Assembly (NCBI GenBank): GCA_009918425.1
Contig: RGEC01000002.1
Location: 1 to 39,044, forward strand
Direction: 5' to 3'
Source: Bacteroidota bacterium
GTDB lineage: Bacteria; Bacteroidota; Bacteroidia; NS11-12g; UBA955
Length of the DNA stretch: 39,044 nt
Below are positions 30,376 to 39,044 of the stretch, in pieces. Within the stretch, counting starts at the first letter, position 1. The number at the start of each line of letters is the position of its first letter. The notes under the pieces are model-generated. The model saw only the letters and a program-made list of their open reading frames with translations, made no database searches and was not told the DNA's origin. Both the position numbers and the translations under genes were made by a program.

Positions 30376-31122
30376 ATGGAATTAACCACCCGCAAATTCT
30401 GGTCAGATTACTGGCACAGCAAGATAGAGGAGTTTGAAAAACCGGTAAGAACCGAATACGTTTTTACCCGTCTTTTTCAAGAAGTATTGACCGGAAAGTC
30501 ATTCAAGCATGCATGCGAACTGGGCGGGTTTCCCGGTACTTTTTCCATTCACGTGCAGCGTGATCTGGGTCTGCCATGTTCTCTGATTGATTATTTTATA
30601 GATGAGTCATTGCTGCACCGGTTTCTGAGTGCCAATCAGCTTGCCAAGGATGCACTGGAATGGAAAGAGGCCGATATTCTGGCCGCTGAGCCGGCGCACC
30701 AAACCTTTGATTTTGTTTTTTCCATTGGACTGATTGAGCATTTTGAGGATACACAAGCCATTTTGAAGGCCCACGTAAAATATGTGAAAACCGGTGGCAG
30801 ACTTTTTTTAATACTTCCCAATTTTACAGGCATCAATGGCTGGTTTCAGCGCAGGTTTGACAAAGACAATTATGTCAAACATTACATTCCCTGCATGAAT
30901 CCTGAAATGTTGAAAAACACACTGTCTGAACTTGGCGGAAAGCAAGTACAGGGAGGGTATTGGGGTAACTTCAGCATCTGGCTTGAAAACTATAATGCGC
31001 AACCCGCAAGAGTCAAGTTTTTCTTTAAAATTTCCTGGTTTACCGGTAAAATACTTTCTAAACTTTTTGGCCTGAAGGGTAAAACAACCTCGCCCTACAT
31101 CTGGGTAGCCTGCGATTTATGA
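30376..31122 (+). CDS. Class I SAM-dependent methyltransferase
   Basis: A 248-residue cytoplasmic protein. Motif I is HACELGGFPGTFSIHV, with an acidic ELGGxxG SAM-binding loop, followed by the post-I strand CSLIDYF. FDFVFSIGLIEHFED is the motif with the usual (G/N)xxEH step, and GGRLFLILPNFTGINGWFQR follows. These fit the Methyltransf_11/23 type. The substrate is unknown; a small molecule or lipid is possible, given neighbours in envelope metabolism. It begins 20 bp after a strong terminator, so it should have its own promoter, which I could not identify. Confidence 0.85.
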   Translation: MELTTRKFWSDYWHSKIEEFEKPVRTEYVFTRLFQEVLTGKSFKHACELGGFPGTFSIHVQRDLGLPCSLIDYFIDESLLHRFLSANQLAKDALEWKEADILAAEPAHQTFDFVFSIGLIEHFEDTQAILKAHVKYVKTGGRLFLILPNFTGINGWFQRRFDKDNYVKHYIPCMNPEMLKNTLSELGGKQVQGGYWGNFSIWLENYNAQPARVKFFFKISWFTGKILSKLFGLKGKTTSPYIWVACDL

Positions 31123-31246
31123 TGCAGGGCATGGCTGTAGTTTTTATATGACACAGACCCAACTTAATCTTTACGAAACATTAAAATTGCTCCCTTTGTA
31201 TTTAATTTGCAGTGTTTTTGGGTAAAACCGGAACATTGATAAATTC

Positions 31247-32248
31247 ATGAAGTTAATCATTCCTATGGCCGGTATGGGAAAACGTATGCGGCCCCATACA
31301 CTCACCATTCCAAAGCCTCTGCTTCCTGTAGCAGGAAAGCCCATCGTTCACTGGCTCATTGAAGATATTGCCGCAGTTTGTGACCAGCCCATTGACGAGA
31401 TTGCCTTCGTAATAGGAGACTTTGGATCTGAAACGGAATCGCATCTTTTACAAATTGCGCAAAGTGTTGGTGCCAAGGGGCGTATTTGCTATCAGGATGA
31501 GCCATTGGGAACAGCCCATGCCATATTATGTGCCAAAGAGTGTCTGCAGGGTGAGGTAATAGTAGCCTTTGCTGATACCCTTTTCAGGGCGGAGTTTCAC
31601 CTGGATACCAATCCTGATGGAGTAATATGGGTGCACAAAGTGGATAATCCATCCAGTTTTGGGGTGGTAAAAATTGACAACGAAAACTGCATCACTGATT
31701 TTGTAGAGAAGCCCACAGAATTTGTTTCAGATCTGGCTATCATTGGTATTTATTACTTCAAAAGCGGTGAAACCCTGCACAAGGAATTACAGTATCTAAT
31801 TGATAATGACATTCGTGAAAAGGGAGAGTACCAACTGACCAATGCGCTGGAAAACATGAAAAACAAAGGCATGCGTTTTAAGCCCGGTGCTGTGGATGAG
31901 TGGTGGGATTGTGGCAATAAGGATGCTACTGTAAATACCAACAAGCGCCTGCTGGAAACCCGCCGGGAACTTTTTCACATCGCGCCTGAAAGGTACAATG
32001 GCGGAACCCAGATCATTCAGCCCTGTTTTATTGGTGAAAACGTTGAACTCAAAGGATGCACCATTGGGCCCTATGTAAGTATTGGCAACAACACAAAACT
32101 GGAAAACTGCGTGATTTCCAACAGCATTATTCAAAATAACAGCCATATCAGCAACCTGAATTTTACCAACAGTATGATAGGAAATCATGTGAGCCTGAAT
32201 GGACAGAGCTGCGAGCTGAGTATTGGAGATTATTCCACACAGTCATGA
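31247..32248 (+). CDS. Sugar-phosphate nucleotidyltransferase with left-handed beta-helix tail
   Basis: A 333-residue protein. The N-terminal catalytic domain has LIIPMAGMGKRMRPHTLTIP, then KPLLPVAGKPIVHW, the signature GxGxRxxPxTxxxPKPLxPxxGKP of NTP sugar transferases. DEPLGTAHAIL and VDEWWDCGNKDAT also fit. Residues about 255-333 (FIGENVELKGCTIGPYVSIG, NNTKLENCVISNSII) form hexapeptide repeats of a left-handed beta helix. It makes an NDP-sugar, such as dTDP- or UDP-glucose-type; the base and sugar are not determined. It overlaps the next gene by four bases (ATGA) and starts the envelope operon. Confidence 0.88.
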   Translation: MKLIIPMAGMGKRMRPHTLTIPKPLLPVAGKPIVHWLIEDIAAVCDQPIDEIAFVIGDFGSETESHLLQIAQSVGAKGRICYQDEPLGTAHAILCAKECLQGEVIVAFADTLFRAEFHLDTNPDGVIWVHKVDNPSSFGVVKIDNENCITDFVEKPTEFVSDLAIIGIYYFKSGETLHKELQYLIDNDIREKGEYQLTNALENMKNKGMRFKPGAVDEWWDCGNKDATVNTNKRLLETRRELFHIAPERYNGGTQIIQPCFIGENVELKGCTIGPYVSIGNNTKLENCVISNSIIQNNSHISNLNFTNSMIGNHVSLNGQSCELSIGDYSTQS

Positions 32249-33957
32249 TAAGATTCGGCAGTTTTCTGCTGCCGTTACTTTGGGTAGCCTGGGGTTGCGG
32301 TACCCGTAAACCCGTTCCTGCTGCTTCCTCCAGAGCCACCGATACCGTATCGCTGCGCGAAATGTACTATGCAGCAGAGTTTCACTATATCCAGGAAAAC
32401 TGGAAACAGGCAGACTCATTGTTCAGGCGTTATATCCGAAGCAATATGCCATCCGGACCTGCATACCATCGTCTTGCCTGTATTGCCTATAAAACCGGAA
32501 AAATTGATGAAGCGCTTGCCCTCAATGCCAAGGCGCGAAAGGCAGATACTTCGGTGGAGGCGTGGATATGGCTGGATGCAGAACTCTACCGTCGCAAAAG
32601 TGAATTTGTAAAGGCCGGTGATATTTATGCAGCTTACACGGTAAAGCACCCACGCGCCTGGACCGTATATAACGATGCAGCCCGATGCTATACAATGGGT
32701 GGTTATGATCCATCCGTTCTTGAATTATGTGATCGCTGGGAAAAAGCGTTTGGGCTTATGGAAACCATTGTAGAGTTCAGGGTTCAGAGCCTGGGCCGCA
32801 TGGAAGAACCGGAAAAAGCCGCAGCGCAATGGGCAGCACTCAGGCGAAAGTATCCTGATCGCCGCTATTATCGCTACAATCAGATAAATACACTGAGGGA
32901 ATACGGATCCACAGATTTGGCTAAACAATTGCTGGATACCCTATTGCAACAAGATCCTCAGGACTTTGAACTTCAGGCCTTGTATTGTGAGATGAATACA
33001 GGGTATGATACCATCATTTCACCATACATTGAGCAAATTGCGCAAACACAGGGAATGTCTTTTGAATCTAAGTGGAAATGCCTGCAAAAATTCATAAGCC
33101 CCACAATCCCTGCTTATGATTCCTGCGAGCAGATGCTCCGTATGCTATGTAAGGCCCATCCAAAAGAGCCTGAAGCCCTGAAAGCACTGGGGTTATGGTG
33201 CCTGTATCACGGCAAGGCCGGTGATGCGGCAAAATTCCTTAGACAGACCCTCAACGAAGAGGAGCAGTCTCTTTTGTTGTGGCAACAATATTTAACAGCA
33301 TTATCTGCAGGTTGTGAAGTAGGAAAAATGCTTTCAGAAACAGATACACTGCTCGAATTGTATTCCATGGTGCCGGAAAGCTATCAGATGAAAGCCATTT
33401 CTTTTCTAATAAATGGCATGAGAGACGATGCGTTACGCTCCTGCACTGATGGTGAGCGAATTTCTGATCATAATACAAGGCTGGTGGCATTAAAAAATTA
33501 CATTTTGATTCAGGCAGGGAAAAAGGAACAGGATCTGGAAATTGATTATGTATCTCAGCCAAATCACACAAATGCTGTTATGGCTTCCGTAGAACTGGCA
33601 TTAAGCCAGGAGAACTGGGAGAAAGCTGAATCATTGCTGAAGGGAATTTTTGATGACCCTGAAAATCTTGAGGCCCGAAGCTATGGTAAGGATAATGATG
33701 GTAACGGCTGGGCCTTTTTTCAATGTGTGTTGCAACAAGGTCGCTTGGCTTTAATTACAGGGAAAAATAAAGCTTCGGCTATCCATTGGCTGAATAAATT
33801 TTTACCTGAAAGTCCTGTGGCATTAGAATTGATGGGAGATTTATATGGATCACAGCAAAGCGAAGCTCTAAACTGCTACGAAAAAGCGTTGCCATGCACA
33901 ACGGGTTCCAACAGGGTTAGAATTCAGGATAAAATAAACCATTATAAAAATCGTTAG
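32245..33957 (+). CDS. TPR-repeat lipoprotein
   Basis: A 570-residue protein with a lipoprotein signal (FLLPLLWVAWGC, Cys18) and a helical array. Clear TPR-like steps are YYAAEFHYIQENWKQADSLF, AYHRLACIAYKTGKIDEAL, WTVYNDAARCYTMGGYDPSV and ALKALGLWCLYHGKAGDAAK. It is probably anchored to an envelope membrane and serves as a scaffold. The order nucleotidyltransferase, TPR protein, DUF4292, EnvC-like is a recurring one in Bacteroidota, which points to a joint envelope role, though none is proven. The TPR regularity fades in the centre. Confidence 0.8.
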   Translation: MIRFGSFLLPLLWVAWGCGTRKPVPAASSRATDTVSLREMYYAAEFHYIQENWKQADSLFRRYIRSNMPSGPAYHRLACIAYKTGKIDEALALNAKARKADTSVEAWIWLDAELYRRKSEFVKAGDIYAAYTVKHPRAWTVYNDAARCYTMGGYDPSVLELCDRWEKAFGLMETIVEFRVQSLGRMEEPEKAAAQWAALRRKYPDRRYYRYNQINTLREYGSTDLAKQLLDTLLQQDPQDFELQALYCEMNTGYDTIISPYIEQIAQTQGMSFESKWKCLQKFISPTIPAYDSCEQMLRMLCKAHPKEPEALKALGLWCLYHGKAGDAAKFLRQTLNEEEQSLLLWQQYLTALSAGCEVGKMLSETDTLLELYSMVPESYQMKAISFLINGMRDDALRSCTDGERISDHNTRLVALKNYILIQAGKKEQDLEIDYVSQPNHTNAVMASVELALSQENWEKAESLLKGIFDDPENLEARSYGKDNDGNGWAFFQCVLQQGRLALITGKNKASAIHWLNKFLPESPVALELMGDLYGSQQSEALNCYEKALPCTTGSNRVRIQDKINHYKNR

Positions 33958-33964
33958 ATAGACA

Positions 33965-34735
33965 TTGAAAAACATCATATTTTTCCTCGCATTCTTTTCT
34001 TTGGCCGGGGCCTGTAAGTCTAAAAAAGCTGTGATAACAACCCAGCCGGTCACAATAGGCAACCATAATGCTGATAGTGTTAGTGTTGTCGCCCTTAAAG
34101 GAGACAATATTAATCGAAAAAGCTGGAACTATTTTTCTGACAGGCTCAACATTGATTATGTTTCAGGAGATGGAGGGGAAATGAGCGGTACCCTGAGTCT
34201 GAGAATGCGTAATGACAGTATTCTCTGGTTTTCCGTGTCTGTAGCTTTCGGAATTCAGGTGGCAAAGGGAATTATAACCCGCGATAGTGTGTTGGTGCTG
34301 GACCTCTACCACAAAGAATATATGCGTCTGGGGATCCAGGATTTATCCACCATGCTGGGAGCTTCTGTTTCACTTAGAGAACTTCAAAATCTAATTGTTT
34401 CCAATCCGATTTTTGATACAACATTTTACCAAAAGGACATTCCCAGCGGTGGGTGGTATTCTGCAAAACCTCCAATTACCAATGTGATTTTCACCAACAG
34501 TAACGGCAATATAGATACAAGCTTCATTGCCGAAAAAGAAAAGAACAGGCAAATTAAGGTTATTTATGAAGGAGAGCAAAGATCCGGATCCTTCTCAGTG
34601 CCACAGCAGATGCAGCTTATAGCCATTGGTGACAAAAATACTGTACGCTTGCAGGCATCGTTTACAAACCCCAGTGATGCGTTTATACCTTCGTACCCGT
34701 TCAGTATTCCATCGGGATACACACCCAAAAAATAG
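33965..34735 (+). CDS. DUF4292 family lipoprotein
   Basis: A 256-residue protein. The start is TTG at 33965, followed by a lipoprotein signal MKNIIFFLAFFSLAGAC (Cys17). The body (SDRLNIDYVSGDGGEMSGTL, LRMRNDSILWFSVSVAFGIQ, DLYHKEYMRLGIQDLSTMLG) is the DUF4292 pattern, which resembles LolA/LolB-type half barrels that carry lipids or lipoproteins. It may therefore bind lipid at the inner side of the outer membrane; that is inference. It sits between the TPR lipoprotein and the EnvC-like protein with short gaps of 7 and 2 bp. Confidence 0.85.
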   Translation: MKNIIFFLAFFSLAGACKSKKAVITTQPVTIGNHNADSVSVVALKGDNINRKSWNYFSDRLNIDYVSGDGGEMSGTLSLRMRNDSILWFSVSVAFGIQVAKGIITRDSVLVLDLYHKEYMRLGIQDLSTMLGASVSLRELQNLIVSNPIFDTTFYQKDIPSGGWYSAKPPITNVIFTNSNGNIDTSFIAEKEKNRQIKVIYEGEQRSGSFSVPQQMQLIAIGDKNTVRLQASFTNPSDAFIPSYPFSIPSGYTPKK

Positions 34736-34737
34736 AA

Positions 34738-36006
34738 ATGCTGCGTCTCTGTATCCTTTGGATTCTTCTAGTTATGCTTCCTGTAACGGGATTTTCCCAG
34801 TCGAGGAAGGAATTGGAGAAGAAACGTAAGAAGGTACAGGATGAAATACAGTACACACGCAATATTTTGCAGAAAACAAGTGCCCAGAAAAGTGCAACAT
34901 TGCACAAGATTGGTGCGTTGAATCGTATCATTGAACAGCAGGGCGAGGTAATAAATGGTCTAAAATCTGAGTTGAATGAAGCAGATGTAGAAATCGAGAA
35001 GCAAAATATGAATTTGGAGCAGTTGAAATCATCCTATAATGCTGAGCGTTTTAAACTGCGCAAGACCATAGTTAAGGCGTATAAAAATCGTAAATCTGCA
35101 AATAAACTTGCCTTTGTTTTTTCTGCAGCCTCTTTTCGTCAGGCAATGCGCAGAATTCAATACCTGAACAGGCTGTCTGATTACCGGAAGCAGCAAATTG
35201 GAATTTTGGAGAATAAGGCTGCTGACGTGAAGAATGGTCTTATGGCGCTAGAGGAGATTCGGCAAGAAAAAACCGGAATTCTGCTTTCGGAAAAAAAAGA
35301 GCAGCAGCAACTCGAGGTTGACAGAAGCCAGAAAACCATGCTGGTTAAGTCTCTTGCAGGAAAAGAAGCCGAGTTGCGCAAAAAAATCAAACAAAATGAA
35401 AAAGCCATAGCCAGGCTCAACTCAGCCATCTCAGCCATGATTGCCAAAGAAATTGCTGCGGCAAGAAAAAGAGCACGGCAGCAGACAAGCAGGGATAATA
35501 CCTCTACTGCGTCAGCATCACCAAGAACATCCGGCAGTAAGACGGCACGTTCCTCAGGGGAGATACTTTTAACCCCGGAAGCCAGGGTTATCAGCAATAA
35601 TTTTGCTTCCGGCAGGGGGAGTTTGCCCTGGCCGGTTGAGCGCGGCTATATATCACAGTATTTTGGTGTTCATCCACATCCCGATCTGGCGGGTATAACA
35701 CTTGTCAATAATGGCGTGGATATTACTACATCCGAGGGCAGTACTGCCCGTGCTGTGTTCAAGGGCACTGTTTCTGCGATTCTGGAAATTCCTGGACAAG
35801 AAAAGGCTATTTTGCTCAATCATGGGGAATATTATACGGTCTACAGCCGGCTCAGTCAGGTTTTTGTGAGCCGTGGGCAGCAAGTAGAAGCCAAACAGTC
35901 TCTGGGCAAAGTATGGACTGATGACGAATCCAAAACCATTCTTCAGTTTCAGCTCTGGCAGGGGCAGGCCAAGCTCAATCCTGCCGGCTGGCTGACTTCG
36001 CGTTAA
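34738..36006 (+). CDS. envC: EnvC-like murein hydrolase activator with degenerate LytM domain
   Basis: A 422-residue protein with a signal peptide (LLVMLPVTGFSQ), a long coiled coil (about 22-245: RKELEKKRKKVQDEIQYTRN, LKSELNEADVEIEKQNMNLE, AELRKKIKQNEKAIARLNSA), a low-complexity linker rich in S, T, A and R, and a C-terminal M23/LytM fold (about 295-420). The zinc ligands are lost: the HxGxD motif reads NNGVD, the YAHL step reads YSRL, and HxH reads QFQ in ILQFQLW. This is the situation in E. coli EnvC, which activates amidases instead of cutting peptidoglycan itself. It should act in the periplasm during cell separation. It is the last gene of the tight 31247-36006 block. Confidence 0.88.
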   Translation: MLRLCILWILLVMLPVTGFSQSRKELEKKRKKVQDEIQYTRNILQKTSAQKSATLHKIGALNRIIEQQGEVINGLKSELNEADVEIEKQNMNLEQLKSSYNAERFKLRKTIVKAYKNRKSANKLAFVFSAASFRQAMRRIQYLNRLSDYRKQQIGILENKAADVKNGLMALEEIRQEKTGILLSEKKEQQQLEVDRSQKTMLVKSLAGKEAELRKKIKQNEKAIARLNSAISAMIAKEIAAARKRARQQTSRDNTSTASASPRTSGSKTARSSGEILLTPEARVISNNFASGRGSLPWPVERGYISQYFGVHPHPDLAGITLVNNGVDITTSEGSTARAVFKGTVSAILEIPGQEKAILLNHGEYYTVYSRLSQVFVSRGQQVEAKQSLGKVWTDDESKTILQFQLWQGQAKLNPAGWLTSR

Positions 36007-36025
36007 ATTCTTTATATTTGTATAG

Positions 36026-36868
36026 ATGAAAGTAGGTGTAGCTGGAGCAGGCGTTATGGGAGCCGGTATTGCCCTCAGCAGTATTCAGGCCGGTTATGCA
36101 ACATTGCTTTTTGATGTCAGCGAATCTGCGCTGGAAAAAGGGAGAGCCTACATCCAAAAGGAACTGGACAAGTCTGTAGAGAAAGGTAAAATAGCTCCCG
36201 AGAAAGCTTCTGAAATGCTTGCGTTGCTAAAAACTGTGAGTGATGTAGCCGCGCTTCAGGCGGATATTATCATTGAAGCGGTTCTTGAAAACCTGGAAGT
36301 TAAACAGGTACTTTTTAGAGAGCTTGAAAATGTAAATTCCCCGGATACCATTTTGGCCACCAATACCAGTTCCATACCTATTACACAGATAGCTCGTGGA
36401 TTGCAGCATCCCCAACGGGTTGTTGGCGTTCACTTTTTTAATCCGGCACATATCATGAAACTGGTGGAAATTATTTCCGGTGCCGAAACCGATTGTGAAG
36501 TGGCTCTAAAAGCATTTCGGTGGGCTGAATCGCTGGGTAAAAAGGCAGTGTATGCTGCAGACGCTCCCGGCTTTATTGTGAACCGTGTGGCAAGACACTA
36601 CTATGTGGAAGGTTTGAAAATTTTGGAAGAACAGGTTGCCTCTATGGAAAGCATTGACCGATTGTGTGAAGCTTCCGGCTTTAAAATGGGGCCTTTCAGG
36701 TTGATGGATTTGATTGGAGTTGACACCAATTATTCGGTTACCAGCTCTATGTTTACGCTTTTTGGGCACGATGCCAAGTTTCGTCCCAGTAGGATACAGA
36801 AGCAAAAAGTAGATGCCGGACATCACGGTCGCAAAACAGGTCAGGGTTTTTATCGATATGAGGGCTAG
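36026..36868 (+). CDS. 3-hydroxyacyl-CoA (3-hydroxybutyryl-CoA) dehydrogenase
   Basis: A 280-residue protein with an N-terminal Rossmann domain (GVAGAGVMGAGIALSS), the conserved ATNTSSIPIT step, the catalytic region VVGVHFFNPAHIMKLVEII with its histidine, and a C-terminal helical domain with DAPGFIVNRVARHYYVEGL and a GRKTGQGFYRYEG end. This is the complete single-domain HBDH type: NAD(P)-dependent oxidation or reduction of 3-hydroxyacyl-CoA in fatty acid or butyrate metabolism. TATATTTG-like TTTATATTTGTATAG just upstream (about 36010-36025) suggests its own promoter. Its last 11 bases overlap the start of the next gene. Confidence 0.92.
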   Translation: MKVGVAGAGVMGAGIALSSIQAGYATLLFDVSESALEKGRAYIQKELDKSVEKGKIAPEKASEMLALLKTVSDVAALQADIIIEAVLENLEVKQVLFRELENVNSPDTILATNTSSIPITQIARGLQHPQRVVGVHFFNPAHIMKLVEIISGAETDCEVALKAFRWAESLGKKAVYAADAPGFIVNRVARHYYVEGLKILEEQVASMESIDRLCEASGFKMGPFRLMDLIGVDTNYSVTSSMFTLFGHDAKFRPSRIQKQKVDAGHHGRKTGQGFYRYEG

Positions 36869-37304
36869 TTTTTTTCTATTGTCATTTCTTTTGATTTTCC
36901 TGTTAGCCTGCCGGAACAATAATACCACGGAAGCCATCCCGACTGGCCCCGTAAACATTACCCTTGATCTGAATTTGCTGGATAATCAGCATTTGCTGGT
37001 GCCGGGTAATTTTGCCTATGCGGAAGGCGGGGTGAAGGGGGTTTTAATAATTCATGATTACGACGATACATGGTATGCTTTTGAAAGGACATGTGCTTGG
37101 CAGCCCCTCAATGCCTGCTCACAATTATGGGTAGATACCCAGGCTATACAAATCAAATGCGGTAAGTATTCTGCAAACCAATTCCAGGCCTGCTGTGAGA
37201 GCCGATTTATGTTCAACGGACTGCCGCTAAAAGGCCCTGCAAACGCTTCAATAGCCAGATACAACATAAGCCGAAGCGGAAATTTATTGTATATTTACAA
37301 TTGA
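36858..37304 (+). CDS. Rieske-like lipoprotein without the usual histidine ligands
   Basis: The ATG at 36858 lies inside the end of the dehydrogenase gene and begins a lipoprotein signal (MRASFFLLSFLLIFLLAC, Cys18); a longer frame from 36813 would bury it. The 148-residue protein ends in a part that follows the layout of a Rieske fold: WYAFERTCAWQPLNACSQLW, then IQIKCGKY, ACCESRFMFNGLPLKGPA and ASIARYNI. In a real Rieske centre the motifs are CxH and CxxH; here they read CAW and CCES, so no [2Fe-2S] centre of the usual kind can form. Six cysteines remain in the mature protein. It may be a structural relict or may bind another cofactor. Function unknown. Confidence 0.6.
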   Translation: MRASFFLLSFLLIFLLACRNNNTTEAIPTGPVNITLDLNLLDNQHLLVPGNFAYAEGGVKGVLIIHDYDDTWYAFERTCAWQPLNACSQLWVDTQAIQIKCGKYSANQFQACCESRFMFNGLPLKGPANASIARYNISRSGNLLYIYN

Positions 37305-37432
37305 TCTAAATTCTATCTGATACGATGAGTATCAAGCAGTAAACCGTGTTTTTTGTGACACTGACATGACATAAGTGGTGTTAAAGACCACAATAAAATT
37401 TTTCAAAAAAGTTTTTTTTTGTCCGAAGTTCT

Positions 37433-37440
37433 TATATTTG
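37433..37440 (+). promoter_or_regulatory. -7 promoter element of the ompA-family gene
   Basis: TATATTTG fits TAnnTTTG and lies 38 bp before the ATG at 37479; no -33 element at standard spacing is obvious. Further upstream (37375-37391) is a weak GTGGT...ACCAC hairpin followed by AT-rich sequence, possibly the end of the preceding transcript. Confidence 0.5.
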
Positions 37441-37478
37441 TTGCCTAATAAACACATTTAATACAAAAAAAACAGCTT

Positions 37479-39044
37479 ATGATGCATAAATACCTCGGAC
37501 GTTTTTTTACCACAGCGTTAGCTATGTCAGCCCTTATGGCCGCACAGGCTCAGACCGCTGATGCCCCGATGAGTGTTGAAGCCAATTTTGGCCTAAGAGA
37601 ATATCTGGGAGATCAGGGGTCATCCCTGTTTTTCGCAAGAAAACCAGACTATCAGGGTGGCGGCTTTAACTTCGGTTATTATCTCAATCCGATGTTTGAC
37701 GGTGTGGTAAATTTTAGCGCCGGTGATGTGGGTTACAAAAGAGAAGTTTCATGGCAGACTGAGCCCTGGAAATACCAGTCTTTCCGCGCCAACACCATGG
37801 ATCTTACGTTGGGTGCACGTTTCAAGCTTAACTCTTTCTTCAATGAGGATTCTAAGGTAATTCCATATTTATATGGTGGCTTTGGCGGGTATTACGTTCA
37901 CAGTCAGGTTCGTTGGGGTAACCAAAACGAAATTCAGAATGCGATTACTGAAATGGGTGCTGCTGTTCAGGGTGGAATGGGTATATCCTTTAATTTGAGC
38001 GACCGTATTGGTCTTCGCTGGTCGTGGACTGCTACGTATACCATGAATGATCGCTGGGATGGTGCCAACCAGCCCGGTGATGCTGACCCTTCAATGCCTT
38101 TGGTAAATAGACTTTGGAAAACCAACGATATGTGGGGTTACCATGCCATTGGCATTACCATGGCGTTGGGTGAAAGCAAAGGTCCAAGCAAGTGCAAGGA
38201 TAAAGATGAGGACGGCGTTTGCGACAAATATGATGTATGCAAAAACACTCCCGAGAAATATCGTAAGTATGTGGACAGCGTAGGTTGCCCGGCTGACCGC
38301 GACCGCGACTCTGTTTACGATGCTGATGATGCCTGCCCGGATGTAAAAGGTCTCAGGAAATTCGCAGGATGCCCCGATACAGACGGAGACGGAATCGAAG
38401 ATAGTAAAGACAAATGTCCTAAGGATGCCGGCAGTGCAGAAAGCGGCGGATGCCCTGACCGTGATGGTGACGGCGTGCTCGACAAGGACGACAAATGCCC
38501 AACCGTGGCCGGAGTTCTTGCCCTCAATGGCTGTCCTGACCGCGATGGAGACGGTGTTGAAGACGGTGCTGATAAGTGCCCCGATCTGGCCGGAAGTATA
38601 ACCGGTGAAGGTTGTCCAGATTCAGATGGTGACGGAGTATTCGACAACGTTGATAAGTGTCCTAACAAACCCGGTATCGCTGCCAACAAAGGTTGTCCTG
38701 AAATCAAGGTTGAAACCAAAAAGGCCATCGAACAGGCTGCTAAGAATATCTTCTTTGAAACCAACAAAGACGTTCTTAAGACAGAATCTTATGATGATGT
38801 CGATCGTCTGGTTAAAATCCTGAAAGAATACTCGGAAGCTTCTGTTACTATTGAGGGTCACACAGATTCTGATGGGGATCCTGCCAAGAACCTGGAATTG
38901 TCTCAGCGCCGTGCAGATGCCATTGTGGTTTATATGCTTAGCAAAGGAATCTCGCCTGAGCGTATGAGGGCTGTTGGTTTTGGTGACACCCGTCCGAAAG
39001 TTCCCAATACCAGTGTGCTGAACAAAGCCACCAACCGTCGTGTT
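37479..39044 (+). CDS. OmpA-family outer-membrane protein with thrombospondin type-3 repeats (3' end outside window)
   Basis: Starts ATGATG at 37479 and remains open for 522 codons to the window edge. A signal peptide (ALAMSALMAAQAQ) is followed by an eight-strand-type barrel (about 30-235: SVEANFGLREYLGDQGSSLF, YLYGGFGGYYVHSQVRWGN). Residues about 245-405 are a run of calcium-binding thrombospondin type-3 repeats (DRDGDGVLDKDDKCP, DTDGDGIEDSKDKCP, DSDGDGVFDNVDKCP). The OmpA C-domain begins near IFFETNKDVLKTESYDDV and includes VTIEGHTDSDGDPAKNLELS and RRADAIVVYMLSKGI, the peptidoglycan-binding signature. It links outer membrane and peptidoglycan and is expected to be abundant. Only the last residues of the OmpA domain are missing. 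Confidence 0.93.
   Translation, partial: MMHKYLGRFFTTALAMSALMAAQAQTADAPMSVEANFGLREYLGDQGSSLFFARKPDYQGGGFNFGYYLNPMFDGVVNFSAGDVGYKREVSWQTEPWKYQSFRANTMDLTLGARFKLNSFFNEDSKVIPYLYGGFGGYYVHSQVRWGNQNEIQNAITEMGAAVQGGMGISFNLSDRIGLRWSWTATYTMNDRWDGANQPGDADPSMPLVNRLWKTNDMWGYHAIGITMALGESKGPSKCKDKDEDGVCDKYDVCKNTPEKYRKYVDSVGCPADRDRDSVYDADDACPDVKGLRKFAGCPDTDGDGIEDSKDKCPKDAGSAESGGCPDRDGDGVLDKDDKCPTVAGVLALNGCPDRDGDGVEDGADKCPDLAGSITGEGCPDSDGDGVFDNVDKCPNKPGIAANKGCPEIKVETKKAIEQAAKNIFFETNKDVLKTESYDDVDRLVKILKEYSEASVTIEGHTDSDGDPAKNLELSQRRADAIVVYMLSKGISPERMRAVGFGDTRPKVPNTSVLNKATNRRV

Noticed and set aside
37318..37334. TGATAC-GATGA-GTATCA inverted repeat upstream of ompA
   Set aside because: It superficially resembles the Fic operator (TGATA-C-TATCA), but the spacing differs and it is too far from the promoter; probably chance.

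Overview
The window comes from a member of the Bacteroidota, most likely a Chitinophagales or Sphingobacteriales-type lineage; the exact taxon cannot be fixed from sequence alone. The signs are TAnnTTTG -7 promoter elements with few Shine-Dalgarno sites, T9SS C-terminal sorting domains, a DUF4249/TonB-dependent receptor pair, lipoproteins of families DUF1573, DUF4197 and DUF4292, an S46-type dipeptidyl peptidase gene, and an OmpA protein with thrombospondin type-3 repeats.

Layout. 1-1336 (minus): three DUF1573 secreted proteins, with a perfect 38-bp palindrome at the far end. 1551-11968 (plus): one tightly packed eight-gene operon with a Nudix/winged-helix (NrtR/AraR-type) regulator, a clan GH-A glycosidase, two unrecognised outer-membrane barrels, two putative glycan-binding proteins, a GH3 beta-glucosidase and a GH16 lipoprotein. 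It reads as a beta-glucan utilisation operon without SusC/SusD. Convergent to it is a secreted protein with four carbohydrate-binding-like modules and a T9SS tail (12022-13686). The same 19-bp palindrome occurs at the regulator's own promoter and twice upstream of this gene, so one regulon is likely. 13919-22775 (minus): TonB receptor plus DUF4249 lipoprotein, DUF4197, GtrA, a broken S66 LD-carboxypeptidase gene, xseB, xseA, a kelch protein and a lipoprotein with a GyrI-like fold.

22865-25982 is a mixed accessory stretch: a Fic protein with direct and inverted repeats over its promoter and start codon, purS with a possibly leaderless start, DUF4286, a C2-like secreted protein, and an Abi-family HEPN protein. 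Opposite the Abi leader lies a promoter-to-terminator unit that looks like a roughly 60-nt non-coding RNA, the best candidate for an undescribed or poorly described system here. 26027-27722 holds mnmH and a short-chain dehydrogenase, followed by about 535 bp of small palindromic repeats. 28259-30324 is an S46 peptidase gene that has lost its catalytic-serine segment through an internal deletion and frameshift. 30376-37304 (plus) is an envelope/metabolism run: methyltransferase, sugar nucleotidyltransferase, TPR lipoprotein, DUF4292, a degenerate EnvC/LytM protein, 3-hydroxyacyl-CoA dehydrogenase and a Rieske-like lipoprotein lacking the usual histidines. The window ends inside an ompA-family gene.

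No rRNA, tRNA, insertion sequence or CRISPR array was seen. All family names come from recognising motifs by eye; no database search was run.
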